From: Pontibaca methylaminivorans
GTDB lineage: Bacteria; Pseudomonadota; Alphaproteobacteria; Rhodobacterales; Rhodobacteraceae
NCBI RefSeq assembly: GCF_900156525.1
Contig: NZ_FTPS01000001.1
Span: forward strand, 1,116,001 to 1,180,000
Reading direction: 5' to 3'
Length of the DNA stretch: 64,000 nucleotides
The notes beneath the pieces are model-generated. The model was not told where the DNA came from and made no database searches. It worked only from the letters and a program-made list of their open reading frames with translations. Positions 1 through 12,216 of the stretch are shown piece by piece (position 1 is the stretch's first letter; the number at the start of each line of letters is the position of its first letter). Position numbers and translations under genes: made by a program.

Positions 1-90
1 CTCGGGGCTGGCGAGCGACATGCGGATCTCGTCAAAGGTCTTGATCGGCGCGACCGGATTGAACGGGTTGTTGATCAGTTCCTGGTTCAT
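1..90 (-). CDS. rpoC: RNA polymerase subunit beta', N-terminal fragment (cut by window edge)
   Basis: Thirty codons read leftward from an ATG at 90 and run off the window. The peptide begins [12 protein letters not shown] and contains the conserved [12 protein letters not shown] block typical of the extreme N terminus of alphaproteobacterial beta'. A GAGG Shine-Dalgarno lies 7 nt upstream of the ATG. It follows rpoB on the same strand after about 100 nt, the usual rpoBC operon order. Only the N terminus is visible, so catalytic motifs cannot be checked. Confidence 0.95.
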   Translation of the reverse strand, partial: MNQELINNPFNPVAPIKTFDEIRMSLASPE

Positions 91-193
91 CTTGATACCT
101 CGATTATAGACGGGGAGGGCAGCAGGCGGGCGCGGTCATGCCGCGCCCCGCCACGGGCCGGAAACGCGGGACAGCCCCGCTGGCACCGGCCGG
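91..193 (-). promoter_or_regulatory. rpoB-rpoC spacer with a strong hairpin
   Basis: Between the rpoB stop and rpoC start lies a GC-rich inverted repeat (arms about 125-135 and 141-152, loop tcatg, one bulged C). There is no T-run on the rpoC-proximal side, so it is not an obvious terminator. It may be an mRNA processing or stability element between the two cistrons; that role is inference. Confidence 0.45.
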
Positions 194-4330
<4,137 letters not shown>

Positions 4331-4516
4331 GTCAGGGGTCACCTTTTCAGTTTCTCACCGGACAGGAAAACCGTCGGGCCTCGGCTTCCTGCCCATCCGA
4401 GAGGGCGGGTTCGGATCAATTCATGATCGCCGTCCCGGCCGGCGATCTCCCGATCCTGCGAACCTCGCCTGGGAAAACGCCCCTGCAAGGGGGCCCTTTC
4501 GCAGACAGGTTCGGCC

Positions 4517-4539
4517 GGAACCGGATATGCTCCGGTTCC
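4517..4539 (-). promoter_or_regulatory. Hairpin in the rplL-rpoB spacer (attenuator-like)
   Basis: A perfect 9-bp inverted repeat (4517-4525 with 4531-4539, 5-nt loop) sits in the roughly 250-nt spacer between rplL and rpoB. In Escherichia coli a partial terminator and RNase III site occupy this position and tune rpoBC relative to the ribosomal protein genes. The position match is established knowledge; the same role here is inference. No U-tract follows it, consistent with attenuation or processing rather than full termination. Confidence 0.5.
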
Positions 4540-4580
4540 AGCCCTTGTCTCATGCGCCACGCAGGGCACGAATATCCGGC

Positions 4581-4958
4581 TCAGGCCAGTTCGACCTCGG
4601 CACCGGCTGCTTCCAGCTTGCCCTTGATCTCTTCGGCCTCCTCCTTGGGAGCGCCTTCCTTGATCTTGCCGCCGGCCTCGACCAGTTCCTTGGCTTCCTT
4701 GAGGCCAAGTCCGGTGATGGCGCGGACTTCCTTGATCACGTTGATCTTGGACGAACCGGCGTTCTTGAGGACGACGTCGAATTCGGTCTTTTCCTCTTCG
4801 GCTGCGCCGCCGGCGTCGCCGGCAGGGCCGGCCATCACCACCGCACCGCCTGCAGCGGGCTCGATGCCGTATTCGTCCTTGAGGATGGTTTTCAGCTCTT
4901 GTGCTTCCAGCAGGGTCAGACCGACGATCTCTTCTGCCAGTTTTTTCAGATCAGCCAT
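4581..4958 (-). CDS. rplL: 50S ribosomal protein L7/L12
   Basis: A 125-residue L7/L12 stalk protein that binds L10 as dimers and recruits translational GTPases. The N-terminal dimerisation helix region ([20 protein letters not shown]) is followed by an Ala/Gly-rich hinge (about residues 35-52) and the globular C-terminal domain with the conserved [14 protein letters not shown] helix. The length is normal for the family. It lies 74 nt downstream of rplJ and should be co-transcribed with it. Confidence 0.99.
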   Translation of the reverse strand: MADLKKLAEEIVGLTLLEAQELKTILKDEYGIEPAAGGAVVMAGPAGDAGGAAEEEKTEFDVVLKNAGSSKINVIKEVRAITGLGLKEAKELVEAGGKIKEGAPKEEAEEIKGKLEAAGAEVELA

Positions 4959-5032
4959 TCTATCAGCTCTTTCCGTTTGCTCTATATGTGTCCCGGTGCC
5001 GCGGTTTCAACCATCGGCCGGTCTTGCGTTGC

Positions 5033-5548
5033 TCAGGCGGCCGCCTTGTCCTCGATGGTGGACAGGATGGACGCGATGTTGCTTGCAGGTGCGCCAATGG
5101 CCCCGGCGATGTTCGAAGCGGGTGCGCCGATGCTGGACACGATCTGAGCGATGAGCTCTTCGCGCGACGGCATCTTCGCCACGGCCTCGACTCCGGCCTG
5201 GTCCAGAGCGTTCTCGCCCATTGCCCCGCCAAGGATCTGGAACTTCTTGTTGTCCTTGGCAAAACCCGAGGCCACCTTGGCGGCGGCAACCGGGTCTTCG
5301 GAATAGGTAAGAACGGTCATGCCCGAAAGGAGCGATGTGATCGATTCACATGGCTTGCCCTCAAGGGCGATCTTGGCGAGCCTGTTCTTGGCAACACGCA
5401 CGGATCCGCCTGCTTCGCGTGCGCGGGCACGCAGATCCTGCATCTCGGCAACTGTCAGACCGACGTAGTGGGCAACCACCACGACACCAGAGCTTTCGAA
5501 GATCTGGCCGAGTTCCTCGACCACTTTCTCTTTCTGGGCTCTATCCAC
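5033..5548 (-). CDS. rplJ: 50S ribosomal protein L10
   Basis: A 171-residue L10, the base of the ribosomal stalk and typically the autogenous repressor of its own operon. I place the start at a GTG (5548, [14 protein letters not shown]), preceded by GGAG 7 nt upstream; this matches the usual L10 N terminus and length. A longer in-frame reading adds 32 residues that do not resemble L10. The rRNA-binding N-terminal domain ([11 protein letters not shown]...VRVAKNRL) and the Ala-rich C-terminal L12-binding helix are both present. It is followed directly by rplL. Confidence 0.97.
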   Translation of the reverse strand: MDRAQKEKVVEELGQIFESSGVVVVAHYVGLTVAEMQDLRARAREAGGSVRVAKNRLAKIALEGKPCESITSLLSGMTVLTYSEDPVAAAKVASGFAKDNKKFQILGGAMGENALDQAGVEAVAKMPSREELIAQIVSSIGAPASNIAGAIGAPASNIASILSTIEDKAAA

Positions 5549-5859
5549 AGTTTCACTCCAAAAATGGGGGTTTCCCCCCGGCTCTCGTTTTGCCCCGGCA
5601 GTGCGGGACATCGGGTCCGGTTCAGGGTCCGGAGCCAAAATCACCCGAAGGCATTTGTCTCGTTTCCCATCTCGGGAAGGAATTATTCACCCCGTGCGAC
5701 CTGGCGCCCGGTGCGAACCCTCCGTCTCGGACAGGACAGGGCCGTTTCCGGCCCTGCCGACCGCCAGCATCCGCGATTTCCCGGATGCTGGCGGATTCCT
5801 CATGGCCGGAACATCCCGGCCGCGACCCATGGAAGGCGGAAACCGCCCTCCGGGGATCA
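5549..5859 (-). promoter_or_regulatory. rplA-rplJ intergenic leader (probable L10 leader) with two tandem hairpins
   Basis: This 311-nt non-coding stretch lies upstream of rplJ on the transcribed strand. It holds a perfect 13-bp inverted repeat (5761-5773 with 5782-5794, 8-nt loop) and a perfect 8-bp inverted repeat (5737-5744 with 5749-5756, 4-nt loop). In many bacteria this spacer is the L10 leader, where the L10-L12 complex binds to repress rplJL translation. The structures are seen directly; the assignment rests on position and was not matched to a covariance model. The 13-bp hairpin could alternatively be a partial terminator after rplA, but no U-tract follows it. Confidence 0.6.
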
Positions 5860-6558
5860 TCACTCGGCGGTGGCCTCGGCCACGTCCAGGGTCACGCCGG
5901 GGCCCATGGTCGAGCTCAGCGCGATCTTTTTCATATAGGTGCCCTTGGCGCCCGTCGGCTTGGCGCGGGCAACGGCACCGATGAAGGCACGCACGTTCTC
6001 GGCCAGTCTGGCCGCGTCGAACGAGACCTTGCCGACACCGGCATGGATCACCCCGGCCTTTTCGACCTTGAACTGCACCTGACCGCCCTTGGCATCCTTG
6101 ACCGCCTGCGCGACATCCATGGTGACGGTGCCGACCTTGGGGTTCGGCATCAGGTTGCGCGGGCCGAGCACCTTGCCCAGCCGTCCGACGATCGGCATCA
6201 TGTCGGGCGTGGCGATGCAGCGGTCGAACTCGATCGTGCCGCCCTGGATGGTCTCCATCAGGTCTTCGGCGCCGACGATATCGGCCCCGGCCTCTTTCGC
6301 CTCGTCGGCCTTGGGGCCACGGGCAAAGACGGCGACGCGCACGTCCTTGCCGGTGCCGTTGGGCAGCCCGACCACGCCGCGCACCATCTGGTCGGCATAG
6401 CGCGGATCGACGCCGAGGTTCATCGCGATCTCGACGGTTTCGTCGAACTTGGCGCTGGCGGCCCCCTTGATCAGGGCGATCGCCTCCTCGACCGAAAGGT
6501 TTTCCTTGCCGGCGAAGGATTCGCGGGCCGTGCGGATACGTTTTCCAACTCGTGCCAT
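5860..6558 (-). CDS. rplA: 50S ribosomal protein L1
   Basis: A 232-residue L1 that binds 23S rRNA at the mobile L1 stalk and in many bacteria represses the rplKA mRNA. Conserved blocks visible include [33 protein letters not shown], the [17 protein letters not shown] motif and the C-terminal [17 protein letters not shown] signature. The start codon lies one base after the rplK stop, indicating a tight operon and probable translational coupling. Confidence 0.99.
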   Translation of the reverse strand: MARVGKRIRTARESFAGKENLSVEEAIALIKGAASAKFDETVEIAMNLGVDPRYADQMVRGVVGLPNGTGKDVRVAVFARGPKADEAKEAGADIVGAEDLMETIQGGTIEFDRCIATPDMMPIVGRLGKVLGPRNLMPNPKVGTVTMDVAQAVKDAKGGQVQFKVEKAGVIHAGVGKVSFDAARLAENVRAFIGAVARAKPTGAKGTYMKKIALSSTMGPGVTLDVAEATAE

Positions 6559-6559
6559 C

Positions 6560-6985
6560 TTACTTCACCTCGATGCCCATGGACCTGGCCGAGCCAAGGA
6601 TGATCTTCATTGCGCCCTCGATGTCGTTGGCGCTCAGATCCTGCATTTTCGCCTCGGCGATCTCGCGCACCTGCGCGACGGTGACGCTGCCTGCGGTGCC
6701 GCGCCCGGGGGTCTTGCCGCCCGACTTGAGCTTGGCCGCCTTCTTCAGGAAATACGCCGCCGGCGGCGTCTTGATGTCCATGGTGAAGGACTTGTCCTGA
6801 TAGTAGGTGATCACGGTCGGACAGGGCGCGCCCGGCTCCATGTCGGCGGTGCGGGCGTTGAACGCCTTGCAGAATTCCATGATGTTGATCCCGCGCTGAC
6901 CCAGGGCAGGGCCGACGGGCGGGCTCGGGTTGGCTTGCCCTGCAGGAACCTGCAGCTTCAGCGAGCCGACGATCTTCTTGGCCAT
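6560..6985 (-). CDS. rplK: 50S ribosomal protein L11
   Basis: A 141-residue L11, part of the GTPase-associated centre and the binding site of thiopeptide antibiotics. The N-terminal proline-rich [20 protein letters not shown] block and the C-terminal RNA-binding domain ([12 protein letters not shown]...MGIEVK) are intact. It begins the rplKA pair and is preceded by a spacer with a palindromic hairpin close to its ribosome-binding site. Confidence 0.99.
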   Translation of the reverse strand: MAKKIVGSLKLQVPAGQANPSPPVGPALGQRGINIMEFCKAFNARTADMEPGAPCPTVITYYQDKSFTMDIKTPPAAYFLKKAAKLKSGGKTPGRGTAGSVTVAQVREIAEAKMQDLSANDIEGAMKIILGSARSMGIEVK

Positions 6986-7011
6986 GGGGCCGTCTCCTCT
7001 TTCTTCTCACC

Positions 7012-7029
7012 GGCGGAGCCTGCTCCGCC
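7012..7029 (-). promoter_or_regulatory. Hairpin just upstream of rplK
   Basis: A perfect 8-bp inverted repeat (7012-7019 with 7022-7029, extendable loop) lies 26-43 nt before the rplK start in the 172-nt nusG-rplK spacer. In E. coli protein L1 represses the L11 operon by binding near the rplK start, so a structured leader here is expected. The structure is seen; control by L1 is inference. Confidence 0.4.
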
Positions 7030-7157
7030 CCCGCCCCCGGAACGCGATCCGGTGGCTGATGTCGCGTGGTGCGGCAAGCGGCACGCGTGCCGCCGGCCTC
7101 CCACGAATGATCGGCACCCGAAGGCACCTTGCGGGATCCGCCCCCGCCTGCTTCGCC

Positions 7158-7691
7158 TCAGGCCTGTTTGGTGACCTGGGTGAATTCCAGCTCGACCGGC
7201 GTTTCCCGGCCGAAGATGGTCACGGCAACCTTGAGCCGCTGGTTTTCCTCGTCCACGTCCTCGACCAGGCCATCGAAATCCTCGAACGGCCCGTCGTTCA
7301 CCTTGACCTTTTCGCCAACTTCGAAATGGATCAGCGTGCGCGGGGCTTCCTCGCCCTCCTGAACGCGGTTCAGGATATGGTTCACCTCGGCATCGCGCAT
7401 CGGCATCGGGCGCCCCTGGGGGCCGAGAAACCCGGTCACGCGGTTGATCGAGTTGATCAGGTGATAACCCTCGTCGGACATCTCCATCCGCACGAGCACA
7501 TATCCCGGCATGAAGCGGCGCTCCGCCTTGACCTTCTTGCCGCGGCGCACCTCGATCACCTCTTCCGAGGGCACGAGAACCTCTTCGATCTGGTCGGACA
7601 GGCCGCGTTCGGCCGCCGAGGCGCGGATCTGCTCCGCAACCTTCTTCTCGAAGTTCGAGAGAACGCTGACCGAATACCACCGTTTCGCCAT
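7158..7691 (-). CDS. nusG: Transcription termination/antitermination factor NusG
   Basis: A 177-residue NusG, which binds RNA polymerase through its NGN domain and links it to Rho or the ribosome through a KOW domain. The start at 7691 (MAKRWYSVSVLSNFEKKVAEQ) is the family-typical one; an upstream in-frame extension is rejected. The NGN domain includes RRFMPGYVLVRMEM, and the C-terminal KOW motif is VGEKVKVNDGPFEDFDG. It sits between secE and rplK on the same strand, the universal neighbourhood. Confidence 0.98.
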   Translation of the reverse strand: MAKRWYSVSVLSNFEKKVAEQIRASAAERGLSDQIEEVLVPSEEVIEVRRGKKVKAERRFMPGYVLVRMEMSDEGYHLINSINRVTGFLGPQGRPMPMRDAEVNHILNRVQEGEEAPRTLIHFEVGEKVKVNDGPFEDFDGLVEDVDEENQRLKVAVTIFGRETPVELEFTQVTKQA

Positions 7692-7882
7692 GATCCCTGT
7701 CGCCCCTTGTCCAGCTCGGCCCCGTGATCTGACGCCGTTTGTCTTTCTTGCCACAGCGGGCAAAAGCCATCATCGCCTGAATGAAAAGCGGCGCGCGGCA
7801 CGAATCACCACACGCCCGCATCTGGCTGTTGTCCTGCCCTAACCTGCCCGCCTGCTCAGATCAAGGGGCCGCGGCCTCACAT

Positions 7883-8080
7883 CTAGCTGAAGAATCCGAG
7901 CAGAAGCTGCAGTCCGCTGCGGATCGCAAGGTCGATCAGCGCGAAGAACACCGCCGCGAGCGCCGCCATGACGAACACCATGACGGTGGTCAGAATCACC
8001 TCGCGCCGCGTCGGCCAGACGATCTTGGAGATCTCGGCACGGGTCTGCTGGATGAACTGGATCGGATTTCCCAGGGCCAT
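7883..8080 (-). CDS. secE: Preprotein translocase subunit SecE
   Basis: A 65-residue SecE with the short single-membrane-span form common outside the enterobacteria. It has an amphipathic N-terminal helix (IQFIQQTRAEISKIVWPTRREV, including the conserved VWPTRRE) and one transmembrane segment (about residues 29-62). It stabilises SecY in the SecYEG channel. Its place between tRNA-Trp and nusG is conserved in alphaproteobacteria. Confidence 0.97.
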   Translation of the reverse strand: MALGNPIQFIQQTRAEISKIVWPTRREVILTTVMVFVMAALAAVFFALIDLAIRSGLQLLLGFFS

Positions 8081-8307
8081 GGCGGTTCGTCTTTCGGTGC
8101 TTGTCGGCTTGCGGCCGTAACGGTCTCGGGCGGCGATGCGGGCCGCAACAGTCCCGGCGAATGGTCGCGGCGCCGGACGTCATCGGGATAGCCGTCCCGC
8201 GGCCCGGTTTCAAGCCGCTTCCACGACCTGGAACGCCATCGCCTGCCCTGGCCCGTGACGGCGCCGCCGGCTGATCCGGCATTGCGTCATGTTATTGCGT
8301 CATGTTC

Positions 8308-8383
8308 TGGCAGGGGTTGAGGGACTCGAACCCACGACCTTCGGTTTTGGAGACCGGCGCTCTACCAACTGAGCTAAACCCCT
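8308..8383 (-). tRNA. tRNA-Trp (CCA anticodon)
   Basis: A 76-nt tRNA on the reverse strand. The acceptor arms AGGGGTT and AACCCCT pair perfectly, the D-arm TAGCTCAGTTGGTAGAGC is intact, the anticodon loop reads CTCCAAA with anticodon CCA, and the T-arm is GGGTTCGAGTCCC. The 3' CCA is encoded. It lies upstream of secE, as in many alphaproteobacteria, although no tuf gene precedes it here. Confidence 0.97.
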
Positions 8384-8557
8384 GCGACGCGCTCTCTCCT
8401 ATTGGAGCGGCGCGCGATACTCAAGCGGAATCTCCCCCGCGCAGCCGCCTGGTCCGCCCCCGCAGGCAGGGCCCGCAGCGCAGGGAAACATTGCGCCGCC
8501 GCCGGTTTGCGGTATGAGAGGCCCCCGCAACAACCGGTCAGGAACGAGGATCATCGC

Positions 8558-9259
8558 GTGAGCCTGCGAAAGAAGATTGCGAACAGCGCCTGGTTCAACC
8601 GGTCGGTCGAGGGGCTCGTCGCCGGCTGGATCCGCCTGAGCGGCGGCACCACCCGATGGGAGCGCACGGGGTTCGGGCCGCTGCACGAACTGCTGGGCAG
8701 CGGCGAGCCGGTCATCATGGTTCTCTGGCACCAGAACCTGGCGATGGCGCCCTACATGTTCGACCTTTCCAGGGGGCCGCTCTGCACGCTCACCTCGGCG
8801 GCGCGGGCCGGGCGGCTGGTCGGGCAGGTGCTGGCCCGCTTCGGCTTCGACACCGTGCCGATGTCGCTCGACAAGCGTCACGTCACCCTGTCGCGCGCGG
8901 TGCTGCGCAAGATCCACGAAGGCAAGTCGATCGGCATCGCCATCGACGGGCCGAACGGTCCGGCACGCAAGGCCTCGGCGATCCCCCTGATGTGGGCGCG
9001 CACCTCGGGCTGCCGGATCTTCTGCGTCTCGTATTCCGCGCATCGGGCGATCCGGCTGCCCACCTGGGACCGCACCATCCTGCCCCTGCCCTGGACGCGG
9101 GGTGTCATGCTCTGCCGCGAGTGGGAACAGGCGGTGCCGCGCAAGGCGGGCCCGGAACAGATCGAGGCCCTGCGCCTCGATCTCGAAGCGGCCCTGAACG
9201 ACGTGGCCGACGCCTGCGATCGCGCCACCGGACAGCTACCGCGCCAGCCAGACAACTGA
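8558..9259 (+). CDS. DUF374 / lysophospholipid acyltransferase-like protein
   Basis: A 233-residue protein starting at a GTG (8558) preceded by GAGGA. It resembles the DUF374 family, distant relatives of membrane acyltransferases. Visible features are an HX-type catalytic block (LWHQNLAMAP, about residue 54), a central SLDKRHVTLSRAVL region and the conserved IAIDGPNGPARKAS block. The likely role is acyl transfer onto a lipid, but the substrate is unknown. It diverges from tRNA-Trp, whose 5' end lies about 175 nt upstream. An earlier in-frame start at 8402 exists but lacks a Shine-Dalgarno. Confidence 0.8.
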   Translation: MSLRKKIANSAWFNRSVEGLVAGWIRLSGGTTRWERTGFGPLHELLGSGEPVIMVLWHQNLAMAPYMFDLSRGPLCTLTSAARAGRLVGQVLARFGFDTVPMSLDKRHVTLSRAVLRKIHEGKSIGIAIDGPNGPARKASAIPLMWARTSGCRIFCVSYSAHRAIRLPTWDRTILPLPWTRGVMLCREWEQAVPRKAGPEQIEALRLDLEAALNDVADACDRATGQLPRQPDN

Positions 9260-9290
9260 AGCCTGATGAACCACTGAAGCCCGAATCATG

Positions 9291-9321
9291 AAAAACCCGC
9301 CGGCCGAAGTCGGCTGGCGGG
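9291..9321 (-). terminator. Rho-independent terminator (likely bidirectional)
   Basis: A 12-bp stem with one mismatch (9296-9307 with 9310-9321). Read leftward it is followed by TTTTT (9295-9291), so it terminates the Bax-inhibitor-like gene. It also lies 30-60 nt after the stop of the convergent acyltransferase gene and could serve both. Confidence 0.8.
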
Positions 9322-9363
9322 GAATTTCACAGCCGGGGCTGCCCGGCCCGGCGGGCCCGGCGC

Positions 9364-10113
9364 TTATTCGCGGTTGCCGAAAAGCTGCAGCAGGAACATG
9401 AACATGTTGATGAAGTCGAGATAGAGGCTCAGCGCGCCCATGATCGCGGCCTTGCCGAGCCATTCCTGATCGGCGGCCTGGGCATGGGCGATATACTCGG
9501 TCTTGATCCGCTGCGTGTCATAGGCGGTGAGCCCGGCGAAGATCAGCACGCCGAGGATCGACACGGCGAACATGATCGCCGGCGACTGCAGGAACAGGTT
9601 CACCAGCATCGCCACGACCAGCCCGATCACCCCCATGACCAGGAAGGTGCCCATGCCGGAAAGATCCTTCTTGGTCGTGTAGCCGACCAGCGACAGCCCG
9701 GCGAAGGCGATCGAGGTGATGAGGAACACGTTGGCAATCGAAAGCCCGGTGAAGGCCACGAAGATCCACGCCATCGACAGGCCCATGACCGCGGCGAAGA
9801 CGTAGAAGAACAACTGCGCCCCGGCGGCCGACAGGCGGTTCAGCGCGGCACCGAAGGCAAACACCATGATGAGCGGCGCGAACATGACGATCCAGCCAAG
9901 GATGTTCGGCCGCAGCGTGACCGGATCGCGGAAGATGGAGAGAAGCTCGGGCGAGGTCCCCACGGCCCATGCAACCAGGAAGGTCAGCAGCGTGCCGACC
10001 GACATGGTCGCGTAGACCTTGTTCATGTGCGCGCGCAGCCCCGCATCAATTGCGGCACTGCGCGCCCCCACCGCTCCATGGGTGGCATTCCGGAGTGTGT
10101 CGAATCTGGCCAT
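9364..10113 (-). CDS. Bax inhibitor-1 / YccA family integral membrane protein
   Basis: A 249-residue hydrophobic protein of the BI-1/YccA/TMBIM family with about seven membrane spans between residue 35 and the C terminus. Family hallmarks include the N-terminal amphipathic region (LRAHMNKVYATMSVG) and the C-terminal block LTAYDTQRIKTEYIAHAQ...GALSLYLDFINMF. Bacterial members have been linked to pH-sensitive calcium leak or to FtsH control; no specific role can be read here. The start at 10113 is supported by GGAG about 9 nt upstream; longer in-frame readings extend into apparent leader DNA. Confidence 0.9.
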   Translation of the reverse strand: MARFDTLRNATHGAVGARSAAIDAGLRAHMNKVYATMSVGTLLTFLVAWAVGTSPELLSIFRDPVTLRPNILGWIVMFAPLIMVFAFGAALNRLSAAGAQLFFYVFAAVMGLSMAWIFVAFTGLSIANVFLITSIAFAGLSLVGYTTKKDLSGMGTFLVMGVIGLVVAMLVNLFLQSPAIMFAVSILGVLIFAGLTAYDTQRIKTEYIAHAQAADQEWLGKAAIMGALSLYLDFINMFMFLLQLFGNRE

Positions 10114-10485
10114 ATGTCGTTTCTCCATGCTGGCAATGCGGGGGCGGATCCTGCCGCCGCTGGCTTTGCAGTGAATATCGGAGAGGAAAGGGCTCAGTTC
10201 AAGGCGGAATTCCGCTGTTTGCGGCATATTTTCGTGAGTGTCCCCCGATGGATGCGACAAGATGTCCCGGCCGGGGCCGTCCGGGTGTGATCGCGGATCC
10301 GGGCGCGGCGCTCTGAACCTGCGGGGGAAACCTGCCGGGGCGGGCCGGTCTTGACGGCGGGGACGAGGGGCGCTGCCCCTCGCGCTCCCCGGGATATTTC
10401 CGGCCAGAAGATGGCCCCGGGGACTCGGGGTGCTGGCGCGCGGTCATGTGCCCGGACCGCGTCCCGGATGGCGATCCCGACCGGT
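10114..10485. other. Intergenic region, 372 nt, containing a dispersed repeat
   Basis: This gap separates two leftward genes. It holds one copy of the family-wide intergenic repeat (10387-10411), listed separately, and the upstream region of the BI-1-like gene. A GC-rich palindromic stretch precedes the repeat (around 10368-10390). I see no convincing coding frame and no clear promoter. Confidence 0.5.
10387..10411 (+). repeat. Dispersed intergenic repeat, copy A
   Basis: Contains GATATTTCCGGCCAGAAGA, matching the core shared by copies at 41484-41509, 56447-56473 and 58918-58943 (last one inverted). The shared pattern is a G/C-rich stretch, then GATATTT, three variable bases, then GCCAGAAGA. 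It is always intergenic in this window. Here it lies downstream of the quinone oxidoreductase gene. Confidence 0.75.
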
Positions 10486-11445
10486 TCAGGGGCAGATCAC
10501 AACCTTTCCGGTCGCGGTGCGGCTGCGCAGGAGTTCCAGCCCCTCGGCCGCGCGATCGAGCGGCAGGACATGGCTCACATGGGGCCGGAGGCGGCCCGCC
10601 TCGTACCAGTCGAGCAGCCGCTCCATGCTCGCGCGCAGCACCTCGGGCCGCGCCTTGAGCAGACCGCCGATGTAGAGCCCCATCACCGTCAGGTTCTTCA
10701 CAAGAAGGTGATTGGCCGGGATCTGCGGCACCTCGCCGCTGGCAAATCCGATCGGCAGGATGCGTCCTTCGGGGCGGCAGGCCCGGAAGGCCGCCTTGAA
10801 CACCTCGCCCCCGACCGCGTCATAGACCACATCGACCCCGCCGAGATCGAGAAGTTGCCGGCGCAGATCGCCGCTGTCGGCCTCGATCAGGTGATCGGCG
10901 CCGGCCCTGCGGGCGACCTCGAGCTTGTCCGCGCCGCGCGCATGGGCGATCACCCGCGCCCCCATGAGCTTGCCGATCTCCACCGCCGTGAGCCCGACCC
11001 CGCCGGCGGCCCCGGTCACCAGCAGCGTTTCGCCCGGCTGCAGGCGCGCACGGTAATCCAGGGCCAGGTGGCTCGTGCCGTAGGCGATCTGGAAGGCGGC
11101 GGCATGTTCGAAGCTCATGACCTCGGGAATGGGGATCGCCCGCGCGGCCTCGAACACGCCGCGCGTGGCCAGACCACCCTGCCCGCCATAGATCATCACG
11201 CGATCGCCCGGCGCGAATCCCTCGACACCCTCGCCCAGCGCGCGAACCGTTCCCGCCGATTCGAGCCCGAGCGTGAAGGGCGGCTCGGGCGTATCCTGAT
11301 AGTTTCCCTTTACCATCAGCAGATCGGCAAAATTCAGCCCGCAGGCGCGAATGTCGATTTCGATCTCTCCGCGGCCGGGTGGCGCCAATGTCACGTCGCG
11401 CAGTTCCGGCTCTGCACCCGGGGCCGTGACCTGATATGCTCGCAT
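10486..11445 (-). CDS. Zinc-free MDR-type NADPH:quinone oxidoreductase
   Basis: A 319-residue member of the medium-chain dehydrogenase/reductase superfamily, quinone oxidoreductase branch. The N-terminal catalytic domain carries the CGLNFADLLMVKGNYQ block and the Rossmann fold has GAAGGVG at residues 145-151. The structural and catalytic zinc cysteine clusters of alcohol dehydrogenases are absent. The start at 11445 has AAGGAA six bases upstream; a second ATG five codons earlier overlaps that site. It probably reduces quinones or enones with NADPH. It is divergent from the XRE regulator. Confidence 0.88.
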   Translation of the reverse strand: MRAYQVTAPGAEPELRDVTLAPPGRGEIEIDIRACGLNFADLLMVKGNYQDTPEPPFTLGLESAGTVRALGEGVEGFAPGDRVMIYGGQGGLATRGVFEAARAIPIPEVMSFEHAAAFQIAYGTSHLALDYRARLQPGETLLVTGAAGGVGLTAVEIGKLMGARVIAHARGADKLEVARRAGADHLIEADSGDLRRQLLDLGGVDVVYDAVGGEVFKAAFRACRPEGRILPIGFASGEVPQIPANHLLVKNLTVMGLYIGGLLKARPEVLRASMERLLDWYEAGRLRPHVSHVLPLDRAAEGLELLRSRTATGKVVICP

Positions 11446-11629
11446 GATGTTTCCTTTCACGGCTGGCTACTTACGCGAACCTGTCCGGCAGGGAAAGCCG
11501 CAGGTTTCGCGGTCGCGATGCGGGCGCCCTTTTGCCGGCATGACCGCAGGTTCACCATGTCTGCCACCGGGCGACAAGCGGCACTCCGCACAACCTGCGG
11601 CAACATTCAGCCGACCCCGGACAACTACA

Positions 11630-11658
11630 TTGATAAATAGTTAACGGAGCCGGATAGT
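11630..11658 (+). promoter_or_regulatory. Candidate sigma-70-like promoter for the XRE regulator
   Basis: TTGATA (11630-11635), a 17-nt spacer and GATAGT (11653-11658) lie in an unusually AT-rich patch of the 334-nt divergent gap between the quinone oxidoreductase and the XRE gene (11446-11779). The -35 is good and the -10 weak. The rest of the gap shows nothing else I can name. Confidence 0.4.
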
Positions 11659-11779
11659 CATAATCAGGTGACCAGAATACGCGGATGCGTGCAGTTCCGG
11701 CGCGATGCGGGGCGGGCAGCAGATGTCCGGCCGGCCGCAGCGGTGCGGGAACATATCGGACAAGAGAGGAGTGCACCAC

Positions 11780-12151
11780 ATGAGCCACCCCGTAGATGTG
11801 CATGTTGGCAAACGCGTGCGACATCGCCGCTGGCTGATCGGCATGACGCAGCAGCAACTCGCCGAACAGGTCGGGATCAAGTTCCAGCAGATCCAGAAAT
11901 ACGAGACCGGCGCGAACCGCATCAGCGCCTCGCGTCTGTGGGACATCGCCGATGCGCTTGAAGTCCCGGTCAGCTTTTTCTTCGAGGGGTTGAAAGAGAC
12001 CGGCCAGGGCGCCCGCAAGAGCGATGTTCCCGACGACCTGATCGGCGACAAGGAGGCGCTCGACCTCGTGCGCTCCTATTACTCGATCCCCGAACACCAG
12101 CGCCGCCGCCTGTTCGACCTGGCGCGGGTTCTGAGCGACGACGCCGCCTGA
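11780..12151 (+). CDS. XRE-family helix-turn-helix transcriptional regulator
   Basis: A 123-residue DNA-binding protein. The Cro/C1-type HTH spans about residues 10-64 (GMTQQQLAEQVGIKFQQIQKYETGANRIS is the helix-turn-helix core), followed by a helical C-terminal tail with YYSIPEHQRRRLFDLARVL. This architecture is common and often multi-copy in Rhodobacterales. The start at 11780 has GAGAGGAG upstream. Its target is not apparent; it diverges from the quinone oxidoreductase and precedes hisN by 65 nt. Confidence 0.9.
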   Translation: MSHPVDVHVGKRVRHRRWLIGMTQQQLAEQVGIKFQQIQKYETGANRISASRLWDIADALEVPVSFFFEGLKETGQGARKSDVPDDLIGDKEALDLVRSYYSIPEHQRRRLFDLARVLSDDAA

Positions 12152-12216
12152 CCGGCCGCGGCCCGGTCCGCCGTGCCGGCTTGCGCAAGGCGACGCAAGT
12201 TGGCACATGGCGGACC

